A program made the translations under genes and the position numbers. 64,000 nucleotides of DNA, taken from NCBI GenBank assembly GCA_963662155.1, contig OY759268.1:54475957-54539956 (forward strand), read 5' to 3'. This stretch comes from Lamellibrachia columna. Its lineage: Eukaryota; Annelida; Polychaeta; Sabellida; Siboglinidae. Positions 11,445-26,400 of this stretch are shown piece after piece (the stretch's first letter is position 1; the number at the start of each line of letters is the position of its first letter). Under the pieces are notes generated by a model that saw nothing but the letters and a program-made list of their open reading frames with translations, had not been told where the DNA came from and did not search any database.

Positions 11445-14400
11445 TTAAGGCAAGAGTGACACTCCAGGTTATTGGTCTAACAATATGTGTTTACAGTGTT
11501 TTCTTGTAGCTTATTCTATACAGTATATTTTTGTGGTTGGGATGTATACCTAACATGTTAAGGCACGAGTGACACTCCAGGTTATTGGTCTAACAATATG
11601 TGTTTACAGTGTTTTCTTGTATCTTATTCTATACAGTATATTTTTGTGGTTGGGATGTATACCTAACATGTTAAGGCACGAGTGACACTCCAGGTTATTG
11701 GTCTAACAATATGTGTTTACAGTGTTTTCTTGTATCTTATTCTATACAGTATATTTTTGTGGTTGGAATGTATACCTAACATGTTAAGGCACGAGTGACA
11801 CTCCAGGTTATTGGTCAAACAATATGTGTTTACAGTGTTTTCTTGTATCTTATTCTATACAGTATATTTTTGTGGTTGGGATGTATACCTAACATGTTAA
11901 GGCACGAGTGACACTCCAGGTTATTGGTCTAACAATATGTGTTTACACTGTTTTCTTGTATCTTATTCTATACAGTATATTTTTGTGGTTGGGATGTATA
12001 CCTAACATGTTAAGGCACGAGTGACACTCCAGGTTATTGGTCTAACAATATGTGTTTACAGTGTTTTCTTGAATCTTATTCTATACAGTATATTTTTGTG
12101 GTTGGGATGTATACCTAACATGTTAAGGCACGAGTGACACTCCAGGTTATTGGTCTAACAATATGTGTTTACAGTGTTTTCTTGTATCATATTATATACA
12201 GTATATTTTTGTGGTTGGGATGTATACCTAACATGTTAAGGCACGAGTGACACTCCAGGTTATTGGTCTAACAATATGTTTTTACAGTGTTTTCTTGTAT
12301 CTTATTCTATACAGTATATTTTTGTGGTTGGGATGTATACCTAACATGTTAAGGCACGAGTGACACTCCAGGTTATTGGTCTAACAATATGTGTTTACAG
12401 TGTTTTCTTGTATCTTATTATATACAGTATATTTTTGTGGTTGGGATGTATACCTAACATGTTAAGGCACGAGTGACACTCCAGGTTATTGGTCTAACAA
12501 TATGTTTTTACAGTGTTTTCTTGTATCTTATTCTACACAGTATATTTTTGTGGTTGGGATGTATACCTAACATGTTAAGGCACGAGTGACACTCCAGGTT
12601 ATTGGTCTAACAATATGTGTTTACAGTGTTTTCTTGTATCTTATTCTATACAGTATATTTTTGTGGTTGGGATGTATACCTAACATGTTAAGGCACGAGT
12701 GACACTCCAGGTTATTGGTCTAACAATATGTGTTTACAGTGTTTTCTTGTATCTTATTCTATACAGTATATTTTTGTGGTTGGGATGTATACCTAACATG
12801 TTAAGGCACGAGTGACACTCCAGGTTATTGGTCTAACAATATGTGTTTACAGTGTTTTCTTGTATCTTATTCTATACAGTATATTTTTGTGGTTGGGATG
12901 TATACCTAACATGTTAAGGCACGAGTGACACTCCAGGTTAGTGGTCTAACAATATGTGTTTACAGTGTTTTCTTGAATCTTATTCTATACAGTATATTTT
13001 TGTGGTTGGGATGTATACCTAACATGTTAAGGCACGAGTGACACTCCAGGTTATTGGTCTAACAATATGTGTTTACAGTGTTTTCTTGTATCTTATTATA
13101 TACAGTATATTTTTGTGGTTGGGATGTATACCTAACATGTTAAGGCACGAGTGACACTCCAGGTTATTGGTCTAACAATATGTGTTTACAGTGTTTTCTT
13201 GTATCTTATTCTATACAGTATATTTTTGTGGTTGGGATGTATACCTAACATGTTAAGGCACGAGTGACACTCCAGGTTATTGGTCTAACAATATGTGTTT
13301 ACAGTGTTTTCTTGTATCTTATTCTATACAGTATATTTTTGTGGTTGGGATGTATACCTAACATGTTAAGGCACGAGTGACACTCCAGGTTATTGGTCTA
13401 ACAATATGTGTTTACAGTGTTTTCTTGTATCTTATTCTATACAGTATATTTTTGTGGTTGGAATGTATACCTAACATGTTAAGGCACGAGTGACACTCCA
13501 GGTTATTGGTCAAACAATATGTGTTTACAGTGTTTTCTTGTATCTTATTCTATACAGTATATTTTTGTGGTTGGGATGTATACCTAACATGTTAAGGCAC
13601 GAGTGACACTCCAGGTTATTGGTCTAACAATATGTGTTTACACTGTTTTCTTGTATCTTATTCTATACAGTATATTTTTGTGGTTGGGATGTATACCTAA
13701 CATGTTAAGGCACGAGTGACACTCCAGGTTATTGGTCTAACAATATGTGTTTACAGTGTTTTCTTGAATCTTATTCTATACAGTATATTTTTGTGGTTGG
13801 GATGTATACCTAACATGTTAAGGCACGAGTGACACTCCAGGTTATTGGTCTAACAATATGTGTTTACAGTGTTTTCTTGTATCATATTATATACAGTATA
13901 TTTTTGTGGTTGGGATGTATACCTAACATGTTAAGGCACGAGTGACACTCCAGGTTATTGGTCTAACAATATGTTTTTACAGTGTTTTCTTGTATCTTAT
14001 TCTATACAGTATATTTTTGTGGTTGGGATGTATACCTAACATGTTAAGGCACGAGTGACACTCCAGGTTATTGGTCTAACAATATGTGTTTACAGTGTTT
14101 TCTTGTATCTTATTATATACAGTATATTTTTGTGGTTGGGATGTATACCTAACATGTTAAGGCACGAGTGACACTCCAGGTTATTGGTCTAACAATATGT
14201 TTTTACAGTGTTTTCTTGTATCTTATTCTACACAGTATATTTTTGTGGTTGGGATGTATACCTAACATGTTAAGGCACGAGTGACACTCCAGGTTATTGG
14301 TCTAACAATATGTGTTTACAGTGTTTTCTTGTATCTTATTCTATACAGTATATTTTTGTGGTTGGGATGTATACCTAACATGTTAAGGCACGAGTGACAC

Positions 14401-17400
14401 TCCAGGTTATTGGTCTAACAATATGTGTTTACAGTGTTTTCTTGTATCTTATTCTATACAGTATATTTTTGTGGTTGGGATGTATACCTAACATGTTAAG
14501 GCACGAGTGACACTCCAGGTTATTGGTCTAACAATATGTGTTTACAGTGTTTTCTTGTATCTTATTCTATACAGTATATTTTTGTGGTTGGGATGTATAC
14601 CTAACATGTTAAGGCACGAGTGACACTCCAGGTTAGTGGTCTAACAATATGTGTTTACAGTGTTTTCTTGAATCTTATTCTATACAGTATATTTTTGTGG
14701 TTGGGATGTATACCTAACATGTTAAGGCACGAGTGACACTCCAGGTTATTGGTCTAACAATATGTGTTTACAGTGTTTTCTTGTATCTTATTATATACAG
14801 TATATTTTTGTGGTTGGGATGTATACCTAACATGTTAAGGCACGAGTGACACTCCAGGTTATTGGTCTAACAATATGTTTTTACAGTGTTTTCTTGTATC
14901 TTATTCTACACAGTATATTTTTGTGGTTGGGATGTATACCTAACATGTTAAGGCACGAGTGACACTCCAGGTTATTGGTCTAACAATATGTGTTTACAGT
15001 GTTTTCTTGTATCTTATTCTATACAGTATATTTTTGTGGTTGGGATGTATACCTAACATGTTAAGGCACGAGTGACACTCCAGGTTATTGGTCTAACAAT
15101 ATGTGTTTACAGTGTTTTCTTGTATCTTATTCTATACAGTATATTTTTGTGGTTGGGATGTATACCTAACATGTTAAGGCACGAGTGACACCCCAGGTTA
15201 TTGGTCTAACAATATGTGTTTACAGTGTTTTCTTGTATCTTATTCTATACAGTATATTTTTGTGGTTGGGATGTATACCTAACATGTTAAGGCACGAGTG
15301 ACACTCAAGGTTATTGGTCTAACAATATGTGTTTACAGTGTTTTCTTGTATCTTATTCTATACAGTATATTTTTGTGGTTGGGATGTATACCTAACATGT
15401 TAAGGCACGAGTGACACTCCAGGTTATTGGTCTAACAATATGTGTTTACAGTGTTTTCTTGTATCTTATTCTATACAGTATATTTTTGTGGTTGGGATGT
15501 ATACCTAACATGTTAAGGCACGAGTGACACTCCAGGTTATTGGTCTAACAATATGTGTTTACAGTGTTTTCTTGTATCTTATTCTATACAGTATATTTTT
15601 GTGGTTGGGATGTATACCTAACATGTTAAGGCACGAGTGACACTCCAGGTTATTGGTCTAACAATATGTTTTTACAGTGTTTTCTTGTATCTTATTCTAC
15701 ACAGTATATTTTTGTGGTTGGGATGTATACCTAACATGTTAAGGCACGAGTGACACTCCAGGTTATTGGTCTAACAATATGTGTTTACAGTGTTTTCTTG
15801 TATCTTATTCTATACAGTATATTTTTGTGGTTGGGATGTATACCTAACATGTTAAGGCACGAGTGACACTCCAGGTTATTGGTCTAACAATATGTGTTTA
15901 CAGTGTTTTCTTGTATCTTATTCTATACAGTATATTTGTGTGGTTGGGATGTATACCTAACATGTTAAGGCACGAGTGACACTCCAGGTTATTGGTCTAA
16001 CAATATGTGTTTACAGTGTTTTCTTGTAGCTTATTCTATACAGTATATTTTTGTGGTTGGGATGTATACCTAACATGTTAAGGCACGAGTGACACTCCAG
16101 GTTATTGGTCTAACAATATGTGTTTACAGTGTTTTCTTGTATCTTATTCTATACAGTATATTTTTGTGGTTGGGATGTATACCTAACATGTTAAGGCACG
16201 AGTGACACTCCAGGTTATTGGTCTAACAATAAGTGTTTACAGTGTTTTCTTGTATCTTATTCTATACAGTATATTTTTGTGGTTGGGATGTATACCTAAC
16301 ATGTTAAGGCACGAGTGACACTCCAGGTTATTGGTCTAACAATATGTGTTTACAGTGTTTTATTGTATCTTATTCTATACAGTATATTTTTGTGGTTGGG
16401 ATGTATACCTAACATGTTAAGGCACGAGTGACACCCCAGGTTATTGGTCTAACAATATGTGTTTACAGTGTTTTCTTGTATCTTATTCTATACAGTATAT
16501 TTTTGTTGTTGGGATGTATACCTAACATGTTAAGGCACGAGTGACACTCCAGGTTATTGGTCTAACAATATGTGTTTACAGTGTTTTCTTGTATCTTATT
16601 CTATACAGTATATTTTTGTGGTTGGGATGTATACCTAACATGTTAAGGCACGAGTGACACTCCAGGTTATTGGTCTAACAATATGTGTTTACAGTGTTTT
16701 CTTGTATCTTATTCTATACAGTATATTTTTGTGGTTGGGATGTATACCTAACATGTTAAGGCACGAGTGACACTCCAGGTTATTGGTCTAACAATATGTG
16801 TTTACAGTGTTTTCTTGTATCTTATTCTATACAGTATATTTTTGTGGTTGGGATGTATACCTAACATGTTAAGGCACGAGTGACACTCCAGGTTATTGGT
16901 CTAACAATATGTGTTTACAGTGTCTTCTTGTATCTTATTATATACAGTATATTTTTGTGGTTGGGATGTATACCTAACATGTTAAGGCACGAGTGACACC
17001 CCAGGTTATTGGTCTAACAATATGTGTTTACAGTGTTTTCTTGTATCTTATTCTATACAGTATATTTTTGTTGTTGGGATGTATACCTAACATGTTAAGG
17101 CACGAGTGACGCTCCAGGTTATTGGTCTAACAATATGTGTTTACAGTGTTTTCTTGTATCTTATTCTATACAGTATATTTTTGTGGTTGGGATGTATACC
17201 TAACATGTTAAGGCACGAGTGACACTCCAGGTTATTGGTCTAACAATATGTGTTTACCGTGTTTTCTTGTATCTTATTCTATACAGTATATTTTTGTGGT
17301 TGGGATGTATACCTAACATGTTAAGGCACGAGTGACACTCCAGGTTATTGGTCTAACAATATGTGTTTACAGTGTTTTCTTGTATCTTATTCTATACAGT

Positions 17401-20400
17401 ATATTTTTGTGGTTGGGATGTATACCTAACATGTTAAGGCACGAGTGACACTCCAGGTTATTGGTCTAACAATATGTGTTTACAGTGTTTTCTTGTATCT
17501 TATTCTATACAGTATATTTTTGTGGTTGGGATGTATACCTAACATGTTAAGGCACGAGTGACACTCCAGGTTATTGGTCTAACAATATGTGTTTACAGTG
17601 TTTTCTTGAATCTTATTCTATACAGTATATTTTTGTGGTTGGGATGTATACCATAACATGTTAAGGCACGAGTGACACTCCAGGTTATTGGTCTAACAAT
17701 ATGTGTTTACAGTGTTTTCTTGTAGCTTATTCTATACAGTATATTTTTGTGGTTGGGATGTATACCTAACATGTTAAGGCACGAGTGACACTCCAGGTTA
17801 TTGGTCTAACAATATGTGTTTACAGTGTTTTCTTGTATCTTATTCTATACAGTATATTTTTGTGGTTGGGATGTATACCTAACATGTTAAGGCACGAGTG
17901 ACACTCAAGGTTATTGGTCTAACAATATGTGTTTACAGTGTTTTCTTGTATCTTATTCTATACAGTATATTTTTGTGGTTGGGATGTATACCTAACATGT
18001 TAAGGCACGAGTGACACTCTAGGTTATTGGTCTAACAATATGTGTTTACAGTGTTTTCTTGTATCTTATTCTATACAGTATATTTTTGTGGTTGGGATGT
18101 ATAACTAACATGTTAAGGCACGAGTGACACTCAAGGTTATTGGTCTAACAATATGTGTTTACAGTGTTTTCTTGTATCTTATTCTATACAGTATATTTTT
18201 GTGGTTGGGATGTATACCTAACATGTTAAGGCACGAGTGACACCCCAGGCTATTGGTCTAACAATATGTGTTTACAGTGTTTTCTTGTATCTGATTCTAT
18301 ACAGTATATTTTTGTTGTTGGGATGTATACCTAACATGTTAAGGCACGAGTGACACTCCAGGTTATTGATCTAACAATATGTGTTTACAGTGTTTTCTTG
18401 TATCTTATTCTATACAGTATATTTTTGTGGTTGGGATGTATACCTAACATGTTAAGGCACGAGTGACACTCCAGGTTATTGGTCTAACAATATGTGTTTA
18501 CAGTGTTTTCTTGAATCTTATTCTATACAGTATATTTTTGTGGTTGGGATGTATACCTAACATGTTAAGGCACGAGTGACACTCCAGGTTATTGGTCTAA
18601 CAATATGTGTTTACAGTGTTTTCTTGTATCTTATTATATACAGTATATTTTTGTGGTTGGGATGTATACCTAACATGTTAAGGCACGAGTGACACTCCAG
18701 GTTATTGGTCTAACAATATGTTTTTACAGTGTTTTCTTGTATCTTATTCTACACAGTATATTTTTGTGGTTGGGATGTATACCTAACATGTTAAGGCACG
18801 AGTGACACCCCAGGTTATTGGTCTAACAATATGTGTTTACAGTGTTTTCTTGTATCTTATTCTATACAGTATATTTTTGTGGTTGGGATGTATACCTAAC
18901 ATGTTAAGGCACTAGTGACACTCCAGGTTATTGGTCTAACAATATGTGTTTACAGTGTTTTCTTGTATCTTATTCTATACAGTATATTTTTGTGGTTGGG
19001 ATGTATACCTAACATGTTAAGGCACGAGTGACACTCCAGGTTAGTGGTCTAACAATATGTGTTTACAGTGTTTTCTTGAATCTTATTCTATACAGTATAT
19101 TTTTGTGGTTGGGATGTATACCTAACATGTTAAGGCACGAGTGACACTCCAGGTTATTGGTCTAACAATATGTGTTTACAGTGTTTTCTTGTATCTTATT
19201 ATATACAGTATATTTTTGTGGTTGGGATGTATACCTAACATGTTAAGGCACGAGTGACACTCCAGGTTATTGGTCTAACAATATGTTTTTACAGTGTTTT
19301 CTTGTATCTTATTCTACACAGTATATTTTTGTGGTTGGGATGTATACCTAACATGTTAAGGCACGAGTGACACTCCAGGTTATTGGTCTAACAATATGTG
19401 TTTACAGTGTTTTCTTGTATCTTATTCTATACAGTATATTTTTGTGGTTGGGATGTATACCTAACATGTTAAGGCACGAGTGACACTCCAGGTTATTGGT
19501 CTAACAATATGTGTTTACAGTGTTTTCTTGTATCTTATTCTATACAGTATATTTTTGTGGTTGGGATGTATACCTAACATGTTAAGGCACGAGTGACACC
19601 CCAGGTTATTGGTCTAACAATATGTGTTTACAGTGTTTTCTTGTATCTTATTCTATACAGTATATTTTTGTGGTTGGGATGTATACCTAACATGTTAAGG
19701 CACGAGTGACACTCAAGGTTATTGGTCTAACAATATGTGTTTACAGTGTTTTCTTGTATCTTATTCTATACAGTATATTTTTGTGGTTGGGATGTATACC
19801 TAACATGTTAAGGCACGAGTGACACTCCAGGTTATTGGTCTAACAATATGTGTTTACAGTGTTTTCTTGTATCTTATTCTATACAGTATATTTTTGTGGT
19901 TGGGATGTATACCTAACATGTTAAGGCACGAGTGACACTCCAGGTTATTGGTCTAACAATATGTGTTTACAGTGTTTTCTTGTATCTTATTCTATACAGT
20001 ATATTTTTGTGGTTGGGATGTATACCTAACATGTTAAGGCACGAGTGACACTCCAGGTTATTGGTCTAACAATATGTTTTTACAGTGTTTTCTTGTATCT
20101 TATTCTACACAGTATATTTTTGTGGTTGGGATGTATACCTAACATGTTAAGGCACGAGTGACACTCCAGGTTATTGGTCTAACAATATGTGTTTACAGTG
20201 TTTTCTTGTATTTTATTCTATACAGTATATTTTTGTGGTTGGGATGTATACCTAACATGTTAAGGCACGAGTGACACTCCAGGTTATTGGTCTAACAATA
20301 TGTGTTTACAGTGTTTTCTTGTATCTTATTCTATACAGTATATTTGTGTGGTTGGGATGTATACCTAACATGTTAAGGCACGAGTGACACTCCAGGTTAT

Positions 20401-23400
20401 TGGTCTAACAATATGTGTTTACAGTGTTTTCTTGTAGCTTATTCTATACAGTATATTTTTGTGGTTGGGATGTATACCTAACATGTTAAGGCACGAGTGA
20501 CACTCCAGGTTATTGGTCTAACAATATGTGTTTACAGTGTTTTCTTGTATCTTATTCTATACAGTATATTTTTGTGGTTGGGATGTATACCTAACATGTT
20601 AAGGCACGAGTGACACTCCAGGTTATTGGTCTAACAATATGTGTTTACAGTGTTTTCTTGTATCTTATTCTATACAGTATATTTTTGTGGTTGGGATGTA
20701 TACCTAACATGTTAAGGCACGAGTGACACTCCAGGTTATTGGTCTAACAATATGTGTTTACAGTGTTTTATTGTATCTTATTCTATACAGTATATTTTTG
20801 TGGTTGGGATGTATACCTAACATGTTAAGGCACGAGTGACACCCCAGGTTATTGGTCTAACAATATGTGTTTACAGTGTTTTCTTGTATCTTATTCTATA
20901 CAGTATATTTTTGTTGTTGGGATGTATACCTAACATGTTAAGGCACGAGTGACACTCCAGGTTATTGGTCTAACAATATGTGTTTACAGTGTTTTCTTGT
21001 ATCTTATTCTATACAGTATATTTTTGTGGTTGGGATGTATACCTAACATGTTAAGGCACGAGTGACACTCCAGGTTATTGGTCTAACAATATGTGTTTAC
21101 AGTGTTTTCTTGTATCTTATTCTATACAGTATATTTTTGTGGTTGGGATGTATACCTAACATGTTAAGGCACGAGTGACACTCCAGGTTATTGGTCTAAC
21201 AATATGTGTTTACAGTGTTTTCTTGTATCTTATTCTATACAGTATATTTTTGTGGTTGGGATGTATACCTAACATGTTAAGGCACGAGTGACACTCCAGG
21301 TTATTGGTCTAACTATATGTGTTTACAGTGTTTTCTTGTATCTTATTCTATACAGTATATTTTTTTGGTTGGGATGTATACCTAACATGTTAAGGCACGA
21401 GTGACTCTCCAGGTTATTGGTCTAACAATATGTGTTTACAGTGTTTTCTTGAATCTTATTCTATACAGTATATTTTTGTGGTTGGGATGTATACCTAACA
21501 TGTTAAGGCACGAGTGACACTCCAGGTTATTGGTCTAACAATATGTGTTTACAGTGTCTTCTTGTATCTAATTATATACAGTATATTTTTGTGGTTGGGA
21601 TGTATACCTAACATGTTAAGGCACGAGTGACACCCCAGGTTATTGGTCTAACAATATGTGTTTACAGTGTTTTCTTGTATCTTATTCTATACAGTATATT
21701 TTTGTTGTTGGGATGTATACCTAACATGTTAAGGCACGAGTGACACTCCAGGTTATTGGTCTAACAATATGTGTTTACAGTGTTTTCTTGTATCTTATTC
21801 TATACAGTATATTTTTGTGGTTGGGATGTATACCTAACATGTTAAGGCACGAGTGACACTCCAGGTTATTGGTCTAACAATATGTGTTTACAGTGTTTTC
21901 TTGTATCTTATTCTATACAGTATATTTTTGTGGTTGGGATGTATACCTAACATGTTAAGGCACGAGTGACACTCCAGGTTATTGGTCTAACAATATGTGT
22001 TTACAGTGTTTTCTTGTATCTTATTCTATACAGTATATTTTTGTGGTTGGGATGTATACCTTACATGTTAAGGCACGAGTGACACTCCAGGTTAGTGGTC
22101 TAACAATATGTGTTTACAGTGTTTTCTTGTATCTTATTCTACACAGTATATTTTTGTGGTTGGGATGTATACCTAACATGTTAAGGCACGAGTGACACTC
22201 CAGGTTATTGGTCTAACAATATGTGTTTACAGTGTTTTCTTGTATCTTATTCTATACAGTATATTTTTGTGGTTGGGATGTATACCTAACATGTTAAGGC
22301 ACGAGTGACACTCCAGGTTATTGGTCTAACAATATGTGTTTACAGTGTTTTCTTGTATCTTATTCTATACAGTATATTTTTGTGGTTGGGATGTATACCT
22401 AACATGTTAAGGCACGAGTGACACCCCAGGTTATTGGTCTAACAATATGTGTTTACAGTGTTTTCTTGTATCTTATTCTATACAGTATATTTTTGTGGTT
22501 GGGATGTATACCTAACATGTTAAGGCACGAGTGACACTCAAGGTTATTGGTCTAACAATATGTGTTTACAGTGTTTTCTTGTATCTTATTCTATACAGTA
22601 TATTTTTGTGGTTGGGATGTATACCTAACATGTTAAGGCACGAGTGACACTCCAGGTTATTGGTCTAACAATATGTGTTTACAGTGTTTTCTTGTATCTT
22701 ATTCTATACAGTATATTTTTGTGGTTGGGATGTATACCTAACATGTTAAGGCACGAGTGACACTCCAGGTTATTGGTCTAACAATATGTGTTTACAGTGT
22801 TTTCTTGTATCTTATTCTATACAGTATATTTTTGTGGTTGGGATGTATACCTAACATGTTAAGGCACGAGTGACACTCCAGGTTATTGGTCTAACAATAT
22901 GTTTTTACAGTGTTTTCTTGTATCTTATTCTACACAGTATATTTTTGTGGTTGGGATGTATACCTAACATGTTAAGGCACGAGTGACACTCCAGGTTATT
23001 GGTCTAACAATATGTGTTTACAGTGTTTTCTTGTATCTTATTCTATACAGTATATTTTTGTGGTTGGGATGTATACCTAACATGTTAAGGCACGAGTGAC
23101 ACTCCAGGTTATTGGTCTAACAATATGTGTTTACAGTGTTTTCTTGTATCTTATTCTATACAGTATATTTGTGTGGTTGGGATGTATACCTAACATGTTA
23201 AGGCACGAGTGACACTCCAGGTTATTGGTCTAACAATATGTGTTTACAGTGTTTTCTTGTAGCTTATTCTATACAGTATATTTTTGTGGTTGGGATGTAT
23301 ACCTAACATGTTAAGGCACGAGTGACACTCCAGGTTATTGGTCTAACAATATGTGTTTACAGTGTTTTCTTGTATCTTATTCTATACAGTATATTTTTGT

Positions 23401-26400
23401 GGTTGGGATGTATACCTAACATGTTAAGGCACGAGTGACACTCCAGGTTATTGGTCTAACAATATGTGTTTACAGTGTTTTCTTGTATCTTATTCTATAC
23501 AGTATATTTTTGTGGTTGGGATGTATACCTAACATGTTAAGGCACGAGTGACACTCCAGGTTATTGGTCTAACAATATGTGTTTACAGTGTTTTATTGTA
23601 TCTTATTCTATACAGTATATTTTTGTGGTTGGGATGTATACCTAACATGTTAAGGCACGAGTGACACCCCAGGTTATTGGTCTAACAATATGTGTTTACA
23701 GTGTTTTCTTGTATCTTATTCTATACAGTATATTTTTGTTGTTGGGATGTATACCTAACATGTTAAGGCACGAGTGACACTCCAGGTTATTGGTCTAACA
23801 ATATGTGTTTACAGTGTTTTCTTGTATCTTATTCTATACAGTATATTTTTGTGGTTGGGATGTATACCTAACATGTTAAAGCACGAGTGACACTCCAGGT
23901 TATTGGTCTAACAATATGTGTTTACAGTGTTTTCTTGTATCTTATTCTATACAGTATATTTTTGTGGTTGGGATGTATACCTAACATGTTAAGGCACGAG
24001 TGACACTCCAGGTTATTGGTCTAACAATATGTGTTTACAGTGTTTTCTTGTATCTTATTCTATACAGTATATTTTTGTGGTTGGGATGTATACCTAACAT
24101 GTTAAGGCACGAGTGACACTCCAGGTTATTGGTCTAACTATATGTGTTTACAGTGTTTTCTTGTATCTTATTCTATACAGTATATTTTTTTGGTTGGGAT
24201 GTATACCTAACATGTTAAGGCACGAGTGACTCTCCAGGTTATTGGTCTAACAATATGTGTTTACAGTGTTTTCTTGAATCTTATTCTATACAGTATATTT
24301 TTGTGGTTGGGATGTATACCTAACATGTTAAGGCACGAGTGACACTCCAGGTTATTGGTCTAACAATATGTGTTTACAGTGTCTTCTTGTATCTAATTAT
24401 ATACAGTATATTTTTGTGGTTGGGATGTATACCTAACATGTTAAGGCACGAGTGACACCCCAGGTTATTGGTCTAACAATATGTGTTTACAGTGTTTTCT
24501 TGTATCTTATTCTATACAGTATATTTTTGTTGTTGGGATGTATACCTAACATGTTAAGGCACGAGTGACACTCCATGTTATTGGTCTAACAATATGTGTT
24601 TACAGTGTTTTCTTGTATCTTATTCTATACAGTATATTTTTGTGGTTGGGATGTATACCTAACATGTTAAGGCACGAGTGACACTCCAGGTTATTGGTCT
24701 AACAATATGTGTTTACAGTGTTTTCTTGTATCTTATTCTATACAGTATATTTTTGTGGTTGGGATGTATACCTAACATGTTAAGGCACGAGTGACACTCC
24801 AGGTTATTGGTCTAACAATATGTGTTTACAGTGTTTTCTTGTATCTTATTCTATACAGTATATTTTTGTGGTTGGGATGTATACCTAACATGTTAAGGCA
24901 CGAGTGACACTCCAGGTTATTGGTCTAACAATATGTGTTTACAGTGTTTTCTTGTATCTTATTCTATACAGTATATTTTTGTGGTTGGGATGTATACCTA
25001 ACATGTTAAGGCACGAGTGACACTCCAGGTTATTGGTCTAACAATATGTGTTTACAGTGTTTTCTTGAATCTTATTCTATACAGTATATTTTTGTGGTTG
25101 GGATGTATACCATAACATGTTAAGGCACGAGTGACACTCCAGGTTATTGGTCTAACAATATGTGTTTACAGTGTTTTCTTGTAGCTTATTCTATACAGTA
25201 TATTTTTGTGGTTGGGATGTATACCTAACATGTTAAGGCACGAGTGACACTCCAGGTTATTGGTCTAACAATATGTGTTTACAGTGTTTTCTTGTATCTT
25301 ATTCTATACAGTATATTTTTGTGGTTGGGATGTATACCTAACATGTTAAGGCACGAGTGACACTCCAGGTTATTGGTCTAACAATATGTGTTTACAGTGT
25401 TTTCTTGTATCTTATTCTATACAGTATATTTTTGTGGTTGGAATGTATACCTAACATATTAAGGCACGAGTGACACTCTAGGTTATTGGTCTAACAATAT
25501 GTGTTTACAGTGTTTTCTTGTATCTTATTCTATACAGTATATTTTTGTGGTTGGGATGTATAACTAACATGTTAAGGCACGAGTGACACTCCAGGTTATT
25601 GGTCTAACAATATGTGTTTACAGTGTTTTCTTGTATCTTATTCTATACAGTATATTTTTGTGGTTGGGATGTATACCTAACATGTTAAGGCACGAGTGAC
25701 ACTCCAGGTTATTGGTCTAACAATATGTGTTTACAGTGTTTTCTTGTATCTTATTCTATACAGTATATTTTTGTGGTTGGGATGTATACCTAACATGTTA
25801 AGGCACGAGTGACACTCCAGGTTATTGGTCTAACAATATGTGTTTACAGTGTTTTCTTGTATCTTATTATATACAGTATATTTTTGTGGTTGGGATGTAT
25901 ACCTAACATGTTAAGGCACGAGTGACACTCCAGGTTATTGGTCTAACAATATGTTTTTACAGTGTTTTCTTGTATCTTATTCTACACAGTATATTTTTGT
26001 GGTTGGGATGTATACCTAACATGTTAAGGCACGAGTGACACTCCAGGTTATTGGTCTAACAATATGTGTTTACAGTGTTTTCTTGTATCTTATTCTATAC
26101 AGTATATTTTTGTGGTTGGGATGTATACCTAACATGTTAAGGCACGAATGACACTCCAGGTTATTGGTCTAACAATATGTGTTTACAGTGTTTTCTTGTA
26201 TCTTATTCTATACAGTATATTTTTGTGGTTGGGATGTATACCTAACATGTTAAGGCACGAGTGACACCCCAGGCTATTGGTCTAACAATATGTGTTTACA
26301 GTGTTTTCTTGTATCTGATTCTATACAGTATATTTTTGTTGTTGGGATGTATACCTAACATGTTAAGGCACGAGTGACACTCCAGGTTATTGATCTAACA

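Larger units (their letters stand above)
3702..11448. mobile_element. TTAA-flanked insertion splitting the 113-bp satellite
   Basis: The satellite is interrupted at TTAA (3702-3705) and resumes in register at TTAA (11445-11448). This is what a 4-bp target duplication leaves. The inserted 7,739 bp begin AGGGGGGGTGAAGCA and end with the complement of AGGGGAACTGAAGCA, a 15-bp imperfect inverted repeat with 12 matches. TTAA duplications are typical of the piggyBac and Kolobok superfamilies. Both ends are CpG-rich (about 3780-4350 and 10440-11110), and GCCATNTTG motifs lie exactly 144 bp from each tip, facing inward. The interior holds exon-like and transposon-like relics but no intact transposase. 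It may be a decayed autonomous element with later insertions, so membership of a superfamily is not settled. Confidence 0.8.
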
